NCBI GenBank assembly: GCA_963932465.1 | Contig: OZ010796.1 | Coordinates: 73,783,974 to 73,847,973 of the forward strand | Length of the DNA: 64,000 nt | Reading direction: 5' to 3' | Origin: Maratus speciosus | Taxonomy: Eukaryota > Arthropoda > Arachnida > Araneae > Salticidae | In this document: in pieces, positions 46,980 through 58,684 of the stretch | Numbering within the stretch: the first letter of the stretch is position 1 | Layout: each line of letters opens with the position of its first letter | Translations under genes and position numbers: made by a program | Notes under the pieces: model-generated | Told to the model about the DNA's origin: nothing | Database searches by the model: none | Seen by the model: only the letters and a program-made list of their open reading frames with translations

Positions 46980-48343
46980 TCCTTTTGGTTATACTGTTCG
47001 TTTCTGCTGTAAGAAGAAAATGATTTCATCGGGGTTGAAATTGGATTTTTTTGCATATTTTATTAAAAGACGGTTCTGCATTCTCCGCTTTTCGAGGAAT
47101 ATCTTTCTTTAAGATACCCACTCAGTTTAAATAGCCAGTTTTGGGCAAATATTTACAACTTTATTTTATTGAAAACACTGTCAAATGAGCGGTGCCAAAC
47201 TGTTACGATCGTTGCAAGTGTAGTTATGTCTGTTTTAGTTTCAGCTCTCAAACCAGAAATATGTAGTTAAGTAACCGGAATTTGCCATTCAAAGTACTTC
47301 AAGCGATAAACAATTTTATAACAGATTAAGTATGTTTGTTGGTCAGGTCTTGCTCATATTAAACCTATGGGCGTGGAATGCATTTGTATTTTTAAGATAT
47401 GTTCTCAGAAAATTAATATTTTTAACTTCATTTTTCAGTACATTCTTCTGTAAGAATATGTCTTTTTTTATTTGACAAAATATTTGCTTCAGTTAAATTT
47501 TATGTGTTAAAGCTGGCGAGCTGGGAAAAAAAACAGGCAAAAAAAAAAAAAAAAACGCTTATCAACTTGCATCTTTTTTTAATAAGTTCTAAGCATGATC
47601 TAAATATTAAGAATGTCTAAGCTTTTTATGTGTGGTGATTTGTCATTATTTTATTAAATACGAATATCAACATAGAGTCTAAAATTGTATATTCTCCTGA
47701 ATATGTATATATTTTTCTTTTAATCATGTTCCTTAATTATGCTTTTAAAATTTTTTCCGCTATTGCTGAAAAATGGATATTAATACTATGCTTATTTATG
47801 AAACGACACGATAAGCCATATTTAATTTTATTTTTTTATTCCCGTATACATTGTATTTTGTGAATATAAGCTAAATACATTTTATATGTTTTATAGGAAA
47901 AGATTGATATAGGAAATAGAAAAAAGCAGGAACTATAAAAGGAAAAGAAATGGCTGCATATGTACTGTTCTTCATTGTTTGAAAAACATTTTAAATGCAA
48001 AAAGTAGTTACTCTTTAAACAACAACATAAACTACAATAGATGAATAAATTGCATTAATAGATTTAACAAAATTTCAAAAATCTTGCCATATGATATAAG
48101 AAATTCCTATTAATTTTAGAAATTGGGTAAATGTTAAATAAATCTGAAACATTGGGTATGAAGATTTAGGATTTTAAATAATAATTTAAAATATTATTAG
48201 TAATAAAAAAAATCTTTCAAAAGTTTCACTTCTTAAATTAAAAACTGTAATGTGCATAAGAAAAATTTCCCAGTATAGTGTTATTTTTCAATCTAAAGCC
48301 TTTTTGTAATATCATAATTATCGAATAACATACTTCACTCTAA

Positions 48344-48396
<53 letters not shown>

Positions 48397-49306
48397 TGAT
48401 GATGATAATAATTAATACTAAGTTATTTACTGTAAGTGTTTATAATAAGAACACAGTAAAAATCCCAAAAATCCAACGTGAATAAACAGAATTTCAAAAT
48501 CGCTGCAAATTAATGTTTACATCTGCTATGAATGGAGCCATGAATCAAGATATCTCTGTGTCCGCTTTTCTAACGTAAGAGATTTCACGTTTTGTATTTG
48601 TTTGCCAGGAGTGGAAAATTAAAATATTTCAAATCACAGTATCGAATAGGAAGAATAAATCATTTACACTCATTTTTTTTTATTCACAAAGGCCAAACGA
48701 ATGAAGTCCTGATTAATTTTTACTTAGAATTGTCTGTTATTTAATTGTTAAAACAATTATATTCCAAACCGTTACGTGAAGAAGGAATGTATCAGACAAT
48801 CGCTTGTGAAATCAAGAAAACGAGATCAATCTTTTTCTACAAAACATAAAAACAATTTAACTCATATTCATAAGATACAAAATCTACAGGAATAAAAGAG
48901 TAAAATTAAATAAGACTTAACGTTCCATAAATAATCATTTTAATAATATCCTTTTTCTTTTTTAAATCTAACAATGGCGGAACGAAAATGCAATTCTTTC
49001 CCTTATCTTATAAAAGCGTCGTATCCATGCTGCTCTGATTGGCTGATGAGTAGTACCAATACATGGTTAAACTTAGTACCAAATCAGAATAATTTCCGGG
49101 GTTGCACCATGAAGTGGAGTTTTGAAAATGATGATGTATCATATTTTGGTACTTCTCATTATTTTTCTCCATTTATTGGTTTGCAAATTGATACGGAAAC
49201 TTTTAACAGTGCAGAAAACTGTTATATTACTAGATATACATATTAAACTGTATACAATTTTACATACACATTAAACTAGTATCCTGTATTTTAGTTGATG
49301 TATTAA
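46980..49306. other. AT-rich DNA, no gene seen, with a (TAA)n microsatellite
   Basis: A microsatellite of AAT/TAA runs from about 48344 to 48393 and becomes GAT repeats to about 48408. A frame at 48974-49246 starts MAERKCNSFPYL but has no recognisable domain. CTGATTGGCTGATGA (49036) is an inverted CCAAT-like motif. I do not call a gene. Confidence 0.45.
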
Positions 49307-49950
49307 GGCTAATGTCACACGATCGACTATTTCCACGGTGGTGGTTTCCGCATAAAACGCGTCACTTGCGCTGCATCAACGCCTCCTAGATAAGGGAGAA
49401 AGTGGGGCCTCCGTGGCCGAGTGATTAAGGCACCACGCCGCTAATCGCTTGAGAGCGTAGGAGGCTTGTCGGGTTCGACTCCCGCTGGCTCCTTTGCGCA
49501 CTCTCTGTGGAGCTCCCGGATGTAATTCTCTGGTGTTGTAAATTTCATTGTGCTATGTCGTCCCTGTATATCGACAATGACTTACAAGCGGGCCTTGGTG
49601 TCAAGCACACAAGTCTGTGTTCAATAAAACAACAACATAAGGGAGAAAGCCTTGCCACGCGTCACAAAAAGTCAAACAAAGCAGGTAAAACAAAGAAAAA
49701 AAAATCGAACAACTTGCATGTTTCGATTTCGTTGGCTCGTGGAATTATTAATTGTTATTTTCTAATAATAATTAATAATTCCATGAGCCACAAAAAATGA
49801 AACATGCAAGTTGTTCATATTTTTTTCTTTGTTTTCCCTGCTTAGTGTGACGTTTTCGTGACGCGTGTCAAGGCCTTCTCCCTTATCTAGGAGGAGTTGA
49901 CTGCATCGGGCAAACGGGCGTTTTTCTAAGCTCCATTCCCGGCAAAACAC
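49307..49950. mobile_element. Foldback element interrupted by a SINE
   Basis: The centre is near 49760 (TTAATTGTTATTTTCTAATAATAATTAA). The arms pair GGCTCGTGGAATTATTAATT with AATTAATAATTCCATGAGCC, AACTTGCATGTTTC with GAAACATGCAAGTT, CACGCGTCAC with GTGACGCGTG, and CCTCCTAGATAAGGGAGAA with TTCTCCCTTATCTAGGAGG. The left end GGCTAATGTCACACG resembles the palindrome at 45206. The outer right end is diverged. Confidence 0.8.
49403..49636 (+). mobile_element. tRNA-Ser-like SINE with 13-bp target duplication
   Basis: It is flanked by a perfect direct repeat, ATAAGGGAGAAAG (49390-49402 and 49637-49649). The head has a Ser-type A box (CGTGGCCGAGTGATTAAGGC), a GCTAAT anticodon-loop-like word, a long variable arm and the B box GGGTTCGACTCCC. 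The acceptor and anticodon stems do not pair, so it is not a working tRNA. A body of about 130 bp follows and the tail is AATAAAACAACAAC. The head-body-tail plan and duplication show LINE-driven retroposition. The foldback arm match on both sides proves what the site looked like before. Confidence 0.85.
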
Positions 49951-50088
49951 AGCAGATATTTTGTCTCTTGCCGAAATAGAGATACTTCCAATCCATGTTT
50001 TCAACTGTGCAAGATAAATCTTTTGCACGAAATAAATGATTCTCTAATTTTATATTATTTGTACAAGAAATTAGAAAAAATATATATA

Positions 50089-52202
50089 CAGTCGAACTTG
50101 GATAATTCGAAGTGCAAGGGACTACTGCAAAACTTCGAATTATCCAAACTTCGAATTATCCAAAAAAGTTATTTTTATGTCGTAAAATAATCAATCTGAA
50201 CAGAAATTGTGAAAAAAAAATATGTTTATTAATTTTAAATAAAAAAACTACAGCTTTTTAAAATATTGAGATATTTCAGATTGTTTTAAAGAGCTTACTT
50301 GTTTTTTTTTTAACAAAATCTTCAAGGATATCTACAGCTCGAAGCACAGATTCACTCACGTTAGATTGTCCTTCTACATAACGACGATATTCGGCTAGAT
50401 GAAAGACTGCCTCACTTGAAGTTGGAATCGTTCTCTGTTCTTCTACCTCATCTTCAATATCTTCATCGTCTTCTGTTGCGATGTTCTTATTGTTTAGAAC
50501 TTCTGATAGAATATCTGTATCAGACAGCTCTCCACAAATGTCTAAGTTTTTATCAATGTCGACGTAATCATCAAATGGTATGCTGTCTTCCCATGCAACT
50601 GGGGGAGGTAAATTTTCTTCATCTAAAAGCTCGCTAGGGGCAGTGTTCCTGATAAATCCTGCTTTCCGGAAACAGTTTGCTACTGTTTTTTGGCTCACTT
50701 TGGACCATGCATTTAAACACATTCTTGATGCATCGAGGAGGGTAATGGGAAGCTTTTGGGAAGATTCAGTAAGGAGGTGTTGAACGACTAGGCATCTGTA
50801 GAAATGCTTCAGATTTTTAATGATGCCTTGATCCATTGGTTGCACCACTGAGGTCATGTTTGGCGGGAAAAATTCAACCGTGACATTTTCCATAGCGGGT
50901 ATCGATTTATGGGCCACGCAGTTATCAATAAACAGGATGATTTTTCTGTTTTTTCTTTGGTACGTGCGATTGAGATCTAGCAGCCATTCTTCAAAAAGAT
51001 TCCCCGTCATCCAGGCTTTCGTGTTAGAACGGTATTCTATAGGCTTTGTTTTGACATTGTTAAAACACCTTGGATTTCTTGATTTTCCAATCATCAGTAA
51101 AGGTAACGTCTCGGTGCCGTCCATGTTTGCTCCCACAAGTAAAGTTATTCGCTCTTTACTGCGTTTTCCTCCACTACATTTTTCACCTTTAAAATCCAAA
51201 GTCTTTGCATGGGTACATTTGAAAAAGAGTCCAGTTTCGTCGACATTAAAAATGTCTCTGTCCTGTGTATGCTCAATGATTTGAACAACTTTTTCTCTCC
51301 ACTTATTTGCTGTATCTTGGTTCACACTTGAACTTTCACCACACACAGACTTAAAGGAAATTTCATTTCTTTCCTTAAATCCGTCTAACCATCCGGAGCT
51401 TGCTTTGAAGTTGTTGTTTCCTAAGCTGACAGCAAATTCTTCCTACTTTTGCACGAACAAGAGTTCCACTGAGAGGGATGTTTTTGTCCCGCGCTCTCTT
51501 AAACCACTTCAAGACACACTCGTCCACATCAGGATTATCGGATTTTCTAGCCCGTTTGCGATTTCGATTAGATTTCAAACTTTTTTCTTTATTTTTCAAA
51601 AAGGTCGAAAGAGTGTTAGGTGCTATTCCATGCTCTTTTGCGATGATGCATTTTTTCTTTAAACCCTTTTCTACCTCACGAATCACAGCAATTTTTTCAT
51701 CGAAAGATAAGGTTTTATACGGGACATGGGGCTTACTCAATGACATGCTTGCACTGAACTCTCACCACAAAAACTAAAAACACAATGAAGAAAACTAAAG
51801 CGACTATAGTCCTGGTTTCGAAGGAATTGCAACGCGTGTCATCTAAGATTTATCGCATTGGCGAGGGTAGCATGTGTCACTTACAAGGTAAAGGGCGTTC
51901 GTTCCTCCTCCCTTTATCCCTGCTCTGTTTCCTAGAACAGATAAGAATATTCTCCCACCCCCTTCTCTTCCCTAAAGAATTTTCCACAATAACTGACAAT
52001 AACGCGGACATTTTTCAAATAACTGCAATGAAACTAGATTGTCATTTTTGAAAGGGTAAAAACTTCGAATTAAATAAGTTGGACTTCGAAATAACCAAGA
52101 TTTTTTAGCATTAACTGAGTACAAGTTTCAAGGGACTGACAGAAAACTTCCAATTATCCACAAATTCGAATTAAAGACGTTCGAATTATCCAAGTTCGAC
52201 TG
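50089..52202 (-). mobile_element. Tigger (pogo-group Tc1/mariner) transposon, nearly complete
   Basis: It is 2114 bp. The ends are CAGTCGAACTTGGATAATTC and its mirror GAATTATCCAAGTTCGACTG. TA flanks both sides (50087-50088 and 52203-52204). Subterminal CTTCGAATTATCC words repeat at both ends, candidate transposase binding sites. It encodes one minus-strand transposase with a single frameshift. About 190 bp at the left and 450 bp at the right are non-coding. It is the only element here with a nearly intact gene. Confidence 0.92.
50276..51746 (-). pseudogene. Tigger/pogo transposase, one-base frameshift
   Basis: It would encode about 489 residues, a usual Tigger length. N-terminal part (51746 down to about 51443): a CENP-B-like helix-turn-helix (KTLSFDEKIAVIREVEKGLK, then KEHGIAPNTLSTFLKNK). 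Next comes a second helix-turn-helix with SGWLDGFKERNEISFK, as in CENP-B and Jerky. The DDE_1 catalytic core follows: FNVDETGLFFK (first Asp), ILFIDNCVAHK (second Asp) and VVQPMDQGIIKNLK (third Asp, 30 residues on). An acidic tail (DDEDIEDEVEEQ) ends the protein. One extra base, in the CC at 51442-51443 on the + strand, shifts the frame and gives an early stop at 51375-51377. The downstream frame is otherwise open to 50276. There is no methionine at the start of that open part, so it is not a separate gene. The transposase acts in the nucleus on TA targets; it is probably inactive here. Confidence 0.9.
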
Positions 52203-52539
52203 TATATATAAAAAAAAGGTACAGGTTTCATCCTTTTTATAAATGATACATTATTTACCGGTCATTTTTATTTCAAACATCCGATGTTGCAGCAATAACC
52301 AGAGAATTTTTTTAGCAATTATCGAATGTCAAAACCATCATTTGAGGAGTTACTGTCGAAATTGACTCAAGTCTAAAGGAAAATTATTAAAATGATGATA
52401 GTTGTTTTCCAACTTTTATTTAGACAATATTCCTTCTTTATTATTAATAAATAAAAGAAACTAAATTGATAAAAAATCTTGCTGCAAAACACAATAAGTA
52501 AAACAAACATCTTAAATGCATAAATAAAAAAGAGAGGCG

Positions 52540-52600
52540 ACACGTTTCATAAGTGTCAGACTTTCGTCAATAGTCATAAAGCATGTGCCACCACCTCATG
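52540..52600 (-). repeat. Possible Penelope-type 3' tail
   Basis: On the minus strand TGACGAAAGTCTGACACTTA then GAAACGTGTCGCC resembles the conserved tail of Penelope-like and related elements. It is a short, solitary match from memory. Confidence 0.25.
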
Positions 52601-52759
52601 AGGAAAATCAAGACTGTATTTTCCTTCTAGTCAGTCAGCCTTCCTTCTACTTTTTCCAGTAAAGTGCGTGTTTTAGTCTAAAGAAGAACGTTTCACACTT
52701 TCGATTCTTCTTCATTTTTATAGTGCGTTTAAAAATTTAATAACTATAATTACTATTAA

Positions 52760-53158
52760 CCCCTTCGCGACGAGCGACTTTTACAGACTTTTTAATCATT
52801 TGTCACCGGTTTTTCAAAACAGAAGTTTTTGCTTAATTTAATCGGGAAAATGCCCTGATTAAACAAGTCAAAAATTACAATAAAAAATAACTGATGGGAA
52901 TAATAAAGGATTCTGAGCATTTTACGCGTCACGAATACGTGATGCTCGTCCCCATGGTAGCGTTGCCAGTGGGCTACTTTTTTAAAATTCAGATTTTTTG
53001 TATGGCACCCCTTTTCTGAAATGGTAAAATTCTCCTTGATTTTGCCTTAATGAATATGGCATTAAATAAGGCGAATTTTACTGTTTGAAAAAAGTGGTGT
53101 TCAATCAAGAAATCTGAATTTTAAAAAAGTAGTCCACCGGCAACACTTCCCAAAGTGG
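52760..53158. mobile_element. TTAA-flanked element with inner palindrome
   Basis: TTAA lies at 52756-52759 and 53159-53162. The ends are CCCCTTCGCGACGAG and, reversed, CCACTTTGGGAAG, weakly alike. Inside, GTTGCCAGTGGGCTACTTTT is mirrored by AAAAGTAGTCCACCGGCAAC (about 52964-53143). A small palindrome appears to sit within a decayed TTAA element. Confidence 0.55.
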
Positions 53159-53162
53159 TTAA

Positions 53163-54287
53163 TATAGTTGAAATTCCATCGAGGCTGATGGAAGACGCAA
53201 TAATAAAAAATAAATTGAATAAGACATTTCTTTCCATGGTACTTACCAAAAAAAGGTTCAAAAATCATATATTGATAATATTGAAAAAAGAAACATTTCT
53301 AGTTGAAATTCATGCATCTTTGCTATAAATGTCATTACACTGTAACCGAGTAAAATTTTCACCATATGCAAATAGCATACTTCACCAAGAGAAAATTAAC
53401 TTTGCTGTCACACAACATTTTACTACTACTACTACTAATAATAATAATAATAATAAAAGGTGGCCACTTTACCAAACTTAATTGTATTTGCTTCAAAAAT
53501 AGAAAAGTAACTGGTTTTCCTTTTAACGAGGTTTCGAAAATTCTTATCTCTATAAAATATTTAAAAAAAAAATTTGAATTTATTTATACGTTTTAATTTA
53601 TTGTTACTATTTTACATTTAGCGTAAAATAGTACACTTATTTAGGTTTACACAGTCCACAATTTTCAGCTCAGCTGTAAAAATGCTTAATGTTCGCCCCA
53701 GGTCTAACCCAGGCAATTTATTTCGACGCAGTTCACTGTCCGGCCGAAGCAAAAATCCGATCCAAATATCCCGACAGAATTTTTTTAAGCCATCATTTTC
53801 CTACAATTAAAAGCCTTTTGAAAGAAAATTATATACATACTTATTAAACAAATTTAAATTGCATCATTTTTCAAAATCTATCCTCGCAGTAAATAGAACC
53901 GGTGCCGAATATGACCACAGAGAATCTGTTTGGATGTCTGAGTTCCCAAACCGGATTTTCAACACCAGATCTAACTTGTAATGATTTGAATTTAATTCTA
54001 AGTTCTCAAGTAGCGTACTAGGACAAAATATTATTACTATTATTATTATTACTTGATAAAGATTATATTCAATGTTTTCCCTATAATAATACTTTACTAT
54101 TTTAATACTTTTCTTATGAAACATAACTCGTAACATTACAATAATTTTAAATACTTTTTTGTATAGATGGAAATACATTTTTAATGAAATGTCACCAGTT
54201 TAAAATAAACTAACTTTTCAACCAAAAATTTATTTACTTAAAGTTGCAGAAGATGGAGATATCAATATTGCGGGAAAATCTCAAGTA
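53163..54287. other. AT-rich DNA, no gene seen
   Basis: A short (TAC/TAA)n tract at 53422-53456. Frames here are not recognisable. Confidence 0.4.
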
Positions 54288-54289
54288 TA

Positions 54290-55556
54290 AGGGGCGATCA
54301 AGAAGTTTCCCTTTGAGGTCCCTGCTGCAGCGTATAATATATATAGTGCATAATACAAATTAGCGCGTCGCCGAAGCGAGTATATAAACACCGACATTGA
54401 GGCAAGGGATTATTGTAGCATTCGTTTATTTCCGAAGTGTGTGTGGAAAATGCTGAAGCGTGAACAATGGCGAAATTAGTACCAAATGCGTCCAATCAGG
54501 ACCAACGTGCTCTTTTTTTTGGAGGGGGTGGGGGGGGGCGGCCGAAAGACAAAAACCGCTAGACATTCATCGGAGAAGGTAGAATGTGTATAGAGAAGCA
54601 TGTTTGTTAAAAACCACCGTAGTGGAATGGTGCCCAAAGTTCAGAGCTGGTCGCGGTTCGAGCTCAGAACTTTGAGGACCATTGCATTACGGTGGTTTTC
54701 GACAGACATGCTTCTCCATACACATTCTTCATTCTCCGATTACTCTTTACCGGTTTTTGTCCTTCGGCGCCAAAAAAAAAGAAAATAATAATAACAGCAC
54801 GTTGATCCTGTTTGGACGCATTTCATACTAACCGCGCTAACATTGTTCACGCTTCAGAATTTTCCACACACACTTTGGAAATAAACGAATGCCACAATAA
54901 TGTCTTGCCGCGATGTCGCTGCTTATATATACAATGGAGTTATGAATAAGGAGGAGGAGACATATAGTGCACTGTCTACCAGTAGTTGCGAGTGAAGTAA
55001 CTGAGGAGGTTGTCACAACATGGCGGATGCTTTTTTAAAATGAGATCTTCAGGTTCTGATTACCGCCAGGCCAAACATCCCACCAGTAAAATTAATAAGA
55101 AAATTTCGTCTTAATTAAGCGTCTTATTCATGGAAAATTTTCTCAAAAATATCGTAAAAATTTCTACTTGTTTTTACTGGTGTGAGTACGCCTTGTAAAA
55201 ATGTCAGTTTGTTTCCCTGGTTGTCACAATATGGCGGAAACGCAGAGCCTAACTACTGCCAAAGTAAACTCCTACCAGTAAAAATGAGTATCTGTTTCTA
55301 CCATTATTTATGACTGAAATTTTGTAATAATAAGACGTTTAAAAAAGTTGAAAATTTCTATATAAATCTATTGGTGGAAGTTTCCACCGGCGGTAAACAA
55401 CTCCTGCCATAGCGGTTACAGTTGAAGCTTCACTATTTTAAGGATATGTCAGTTCCTTTTTATTAATAGTTCCATGATATATACCCGTTTCACGGCGCGC
55501 TAATTTGCATATATGTTTCAGCAGCAACCTCATACGGAAACTTTTTGATCGCCTCT
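54290..55556. mobile_element. TA-flanked mariner-like foldback, carrying a nested element
   Basis: The ends are AGGGGCGATCAAGAAGTTTC and, reversed, AGAGGCGATCAAAAAGTTTC. TA flanks both (54288-54289, 55557-55558). The arms fold over more than 300 bp: CAAATTAGCGCG, CATTCGTTTATTTCC, GAAGCGTGAACAATG and AAAACCACCGTA all recur inverted, with the centre near 54670. The insertion at 54932-55477 splits the right arm. A G run and GGGGGGGCGGCCG lie at 54521-54543. Confidence 0.82.
54932..55477. mobile_element. TA-flanked MITE nested in the mariner-like foldback
   Basis: It is 546 bp. The ends are CAATGGAGTTATGAATAAGG and, reversed, TCATGGAACTATTAATAAAA. TA lies at 54930-54931 and 55478-55479. Removing it restores the arm symmetry of the host element. 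It contains two ATGGCGGA words (55022 and 55234). Confidence 0.75.
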
Positions 55557-55929
55557 TATATTTTCCTCGACAAATTTGAGATAACCTTCAAAAAGATCAT
55601 TGAAAATTAGCAGACTTGAATACTCGCCGACTTTCAAAATATGCTCTAAGAAAGAAGGTGCTTACAGTTTCGTTACTATTTAGCACATTGTGGAGCTGAA
55701 CAGCTCTCTATAGCTCCAAAATCGCCCTTTCTATTTCGATGTCCATTGCTAACTAATAAAATATTATTTTCGTGCGTATAAAGCTTTATGCTAAAAGAAA
55801 TTAAATTTGAAATTTTGACCGGATCAAAGTGATGTTACCTTTAAGAAGGTTTGAACAGCCTCGGATGGCAAAGAGAGGCACAGTCAGAGCTTAATTTGCA
55901 CCGCAGCGAAACTCGAGGTGCCTGATATC

Positions 55930-56560
55930 TACCCATTGTATATCTGCCCCCATACGTCATTTTGACGTCACAGTAGAAGGGGACACATATCCAGTGCTAC
56001 ACCATTTCACTTTATTCGAGAATTGTATATCCGACCCCTGTATATATGCCCCCATATCAGAAGGGGGCACATATCCAATACAGAGCATTTTATTTTTCTC
56101 AAGAGCTGTATATCCACCCCCTGTATATATGCCCCCATACGTCATTTTGACGTCACAGCTGAAGGGGACACATATCCAGTCCTACAGAATTTTCCTTTCG
56201 TCGAAGGGTGTATATCCGACCCCTGTATATATGCCCTCATACGTCATTTTGACGTCATAGCAGAGGGGACACATATCAAGGGGGCAGATATCCAATGCTA
56301 GGACTTTTACTTTTGGCGAGAGAGTTGGACAACCGACCCCTGTATATATGCCCCCATACGTCATTTTAACGTCACAGCAGAAAGGGACACATATCAAGGG
56401 GGCAGATATCCAATGCTAGGACTTTTACTTTTGGCGAGCGGGTTGTATATCCGACCCCAGTATATATGCCCCCATACGTCATTTTGATGTCACAGTCGAG
56501 GGGACACATATACATTGCTAGAACATTTTTACGCTCGTCGAGAGTTGGATATTCTGCATA
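55930..56560 (+). repeat. Tandem array with repeated TGACGTCA palindromes
   Basis: Five to six units of 102-185 bp. Each has GTATATATGCCCCCATACG, TCATTTTGACGTCACAG and AAGGGGACACATATCC. ATACGTCATTTT starts near 55953, 56138, 56240, 56357 and 56475. The TGACGTCA core (CRE-type) is intact in three units and altered by one base in two. Some units carry an extra ATATCAAGGGGGCAGATATC segment. Frames on both strands across it follow the periodicity and are not genes. Confidence 0.85.
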
Positions 56561-56668
56561 TATGTCCCCTTCTACGTATAGATTTTATTGTTGCTGCGAA
56601 GGCCTTATTTATCTAGAAATCTGTGAAAGATATTTAAAATGTAACTCAAGAATTATGTAATTATATAC

Positions 56669-56904
56669 GAGGACGTGAGTTTCATAACTCACCTTATCCA
56701 AACTTTAAAATATCGAGTGTTCTTTATGAATCTATTCTATAGGTGAACCTTCATAAAAAAACACTATAATCTGAAAAAAACCCTAGTTTTAATGTGTATG
56801 TCTGCCATTGTAAAATATTGGTTTACAATGAAAACTAACGGGTTTTATGCGATTTCCCAAAATTAGATTATCTGGACAGGGCGAGGTTTGAAACTCACGT
56901 CTTC
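56669..56904. mobile_element. MITE with GAGGRCGTGA ends, copy 2
   Basis: GAGGACGTGAGTTTCATAAC at the left and TTGAAACTCACGTCTTC at the right, with CACCTTATCC and GGACAGGGCGAGG inside. It is 236 bp and related to 24502-24750, with the shared middle GGTTTACAATGAAAAC (inverted). ATAT-like sequence flanks both sides. Confidence 0.75.
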
Positions 56905-57002
56905 ATATATACATAAAAAAATATATATTGAAAATTTATAAAGTTTAAAAAAAATTTAATCATTTTGCTTCCATTTTAAAATGTTATAGACAGTTATGGT
57001 TC

Positions 57003-57100
57003 GAATAAATGTTATAGTTAGAAACTACGATATAGTTTCTAACATTGTTTCTTACTACGATATAGTAAGAAACTATGTTAGAAACTATATATAGTTAGAA
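57003..57100. repeat. Compound hairpin of TAGTTTCTAAC words
   Basis: GTTAGAAACTACGATATAGT is followed by TTTCTAAC, then by a second palindrome around TTTCTTACTACGATATAGTA, then GTTAGAAACTATATATAGTT. The two hairpins share the ACGATATAGT core and could pair with each other. Confidence 0.7.
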
Positions 57101-58684
57101 AGAAATATTATTGCTGGTTTTCCATCTGAGGTTCATTCCTGCAGATAGCACATGTGACCAAAATGATAAAGATAAATCATGCCGGTTGTATAGATTATTA
57201 AGCACTTCCCAACTACTTTTATAATTTACATTTATCCAACTTCAGTTTTTCGAAATACTCTGTACTTTCATGCAATGCTTAACATTACATAAATTTCGTT
57301 GAATTTGTCCGAGAAAAACACCATCAAAATGCACTTCAAATAAATTTCTGCTATAGACTCTAATGTATCCCAATTCTTTTGTTTGCCCCCTATAACAACT
57401 ACAATTGTTAGATACACCCTCTTTTCTCTGAGAAACATTCTGCAGTATAGATGAACACTGCTCCCGCATAAAAGGAAGGTACTTTCTGACACATTTCTGA
57501 ACTCATTTATGTTCAGAAAACCATGAAATTACCCTGTGTTCTTATTCAGAAACTGTGTAACCGGAAGACTTTTCCGTTTTTTGTTAAAAGCAAAAGACCT
57601 TTCTTAAAAATTCTCTCAATGCCGGCTTTTAAACCAAATTACCGACGCGGAAGCGCGAGAAAGGGTAAAGACTTTTCATCACTAGACAAAAATCGCTTAT
57701 AGCTCGATAAGTAATTTATTTGTCAAAAAATAGTAAACTCATTTCGATTCCAAATTGCTTCAATAGCTAATCTTTCCGGTTTTGCCTCTGCGTTTATAAA
57801 TGATCCAGATAATGTGTCAGAAAGTTTCTCGTTTTTGAGAAAGCCATTTTGATAAGCAGTTATAGCTTTTTTACGTTCTCTTTTCTACCCTTTTGTTTCT
57901 TTGTGAAACATGCCATTTCAAATTAAATTTACGCGGATTTTTTTTTTTTTTTTTAATTTAATCACTTAAGGCGACAAGGAACATACAACTCATTTTTTTA
58001 TTTTACTTTTTTTTCACTTTAAATACTAATCAAGGGCACACTATATGCATTATGGTATATATTTATCACACAAGAAATACTAAATACTTTTTTTTTTTTT
58101 GAGAAAAATAAGGAATTTTCCGGGATGTTTTAAGTGTTAGAAGAACTTTTCAAAATACAACATGAGCATTCCAGATCAATTCAAAACCCCCAATATTTTT
58201 ATTCAAGTTTGCTTTATATATACAAATAAAACGCTGCCTCGAATTTTATATATTTGAATATAAAAGTAAGAAAAAAAAACTTTCTAAATTTTATGAAATT
58301 TTCAGAATTTTCGCTCATATTGCTGCAATTAACTACCTTTAACTTTTGATCTGTATTTAGTTTTAAAAATTCAAGCATAATAGCAAACAGCTATAGAACA
58401 TTTCAAAGCATTCAGAGAAAAAAATTTGTGCTTAGAACATTCAAGAAAAAATGGATAGCGACGAAATTCACTGAAAAAAAGACTAATTTTAAGATTTAGT
58501 ACAAGCGCAAACATTAAAATATAAAAGTTTATTTCTACGCTGACGATGAAATGAACACTTCCGATGATCGTCTGAATTTGGTCGAAAACATTTTGGAATT
58601 CTAATTTGATTTTTAAGGTATTTTAAATAATTTTATATTATATACATACACATAAAAACAATTTTATTACTTTTTATTTATATA
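57101..58684. other. AT-rich DNA, no gene assigned
   Basis: Overlapping minus-strand frames at 57242-57492 have no domain I recognise. T runs lie at 57938-57954 and 58089-58100. CCGATGATCGTCTGAATT near 58561 followed by GGTCGAAAAC resembles a Penelope-type tail. Confidence 0.4.

Noticed and set aside
48974..49246. 90-codon frame MAERKCNSFPYL as a small gene
   Set aside because: No recognisable domain, no splice or transcript evidence, and AT-rich surroundings.
50416..51777. Several plus-strand frames opposite the Tigger transposase
   Set aside because: They are antisense shadows of the minus-strand transposase.
55994..56397. Overlapping open frames on both strands
   Set aside because: They follow a TGACGTCA tandem array and mirror each other; no independent coding sign.
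57242..57492. Overlapping minus-strand frames with cysteine-rich appearance
   Set aside because: Neither frame gives a known motif and they overlap in different frames; no homology recognised.
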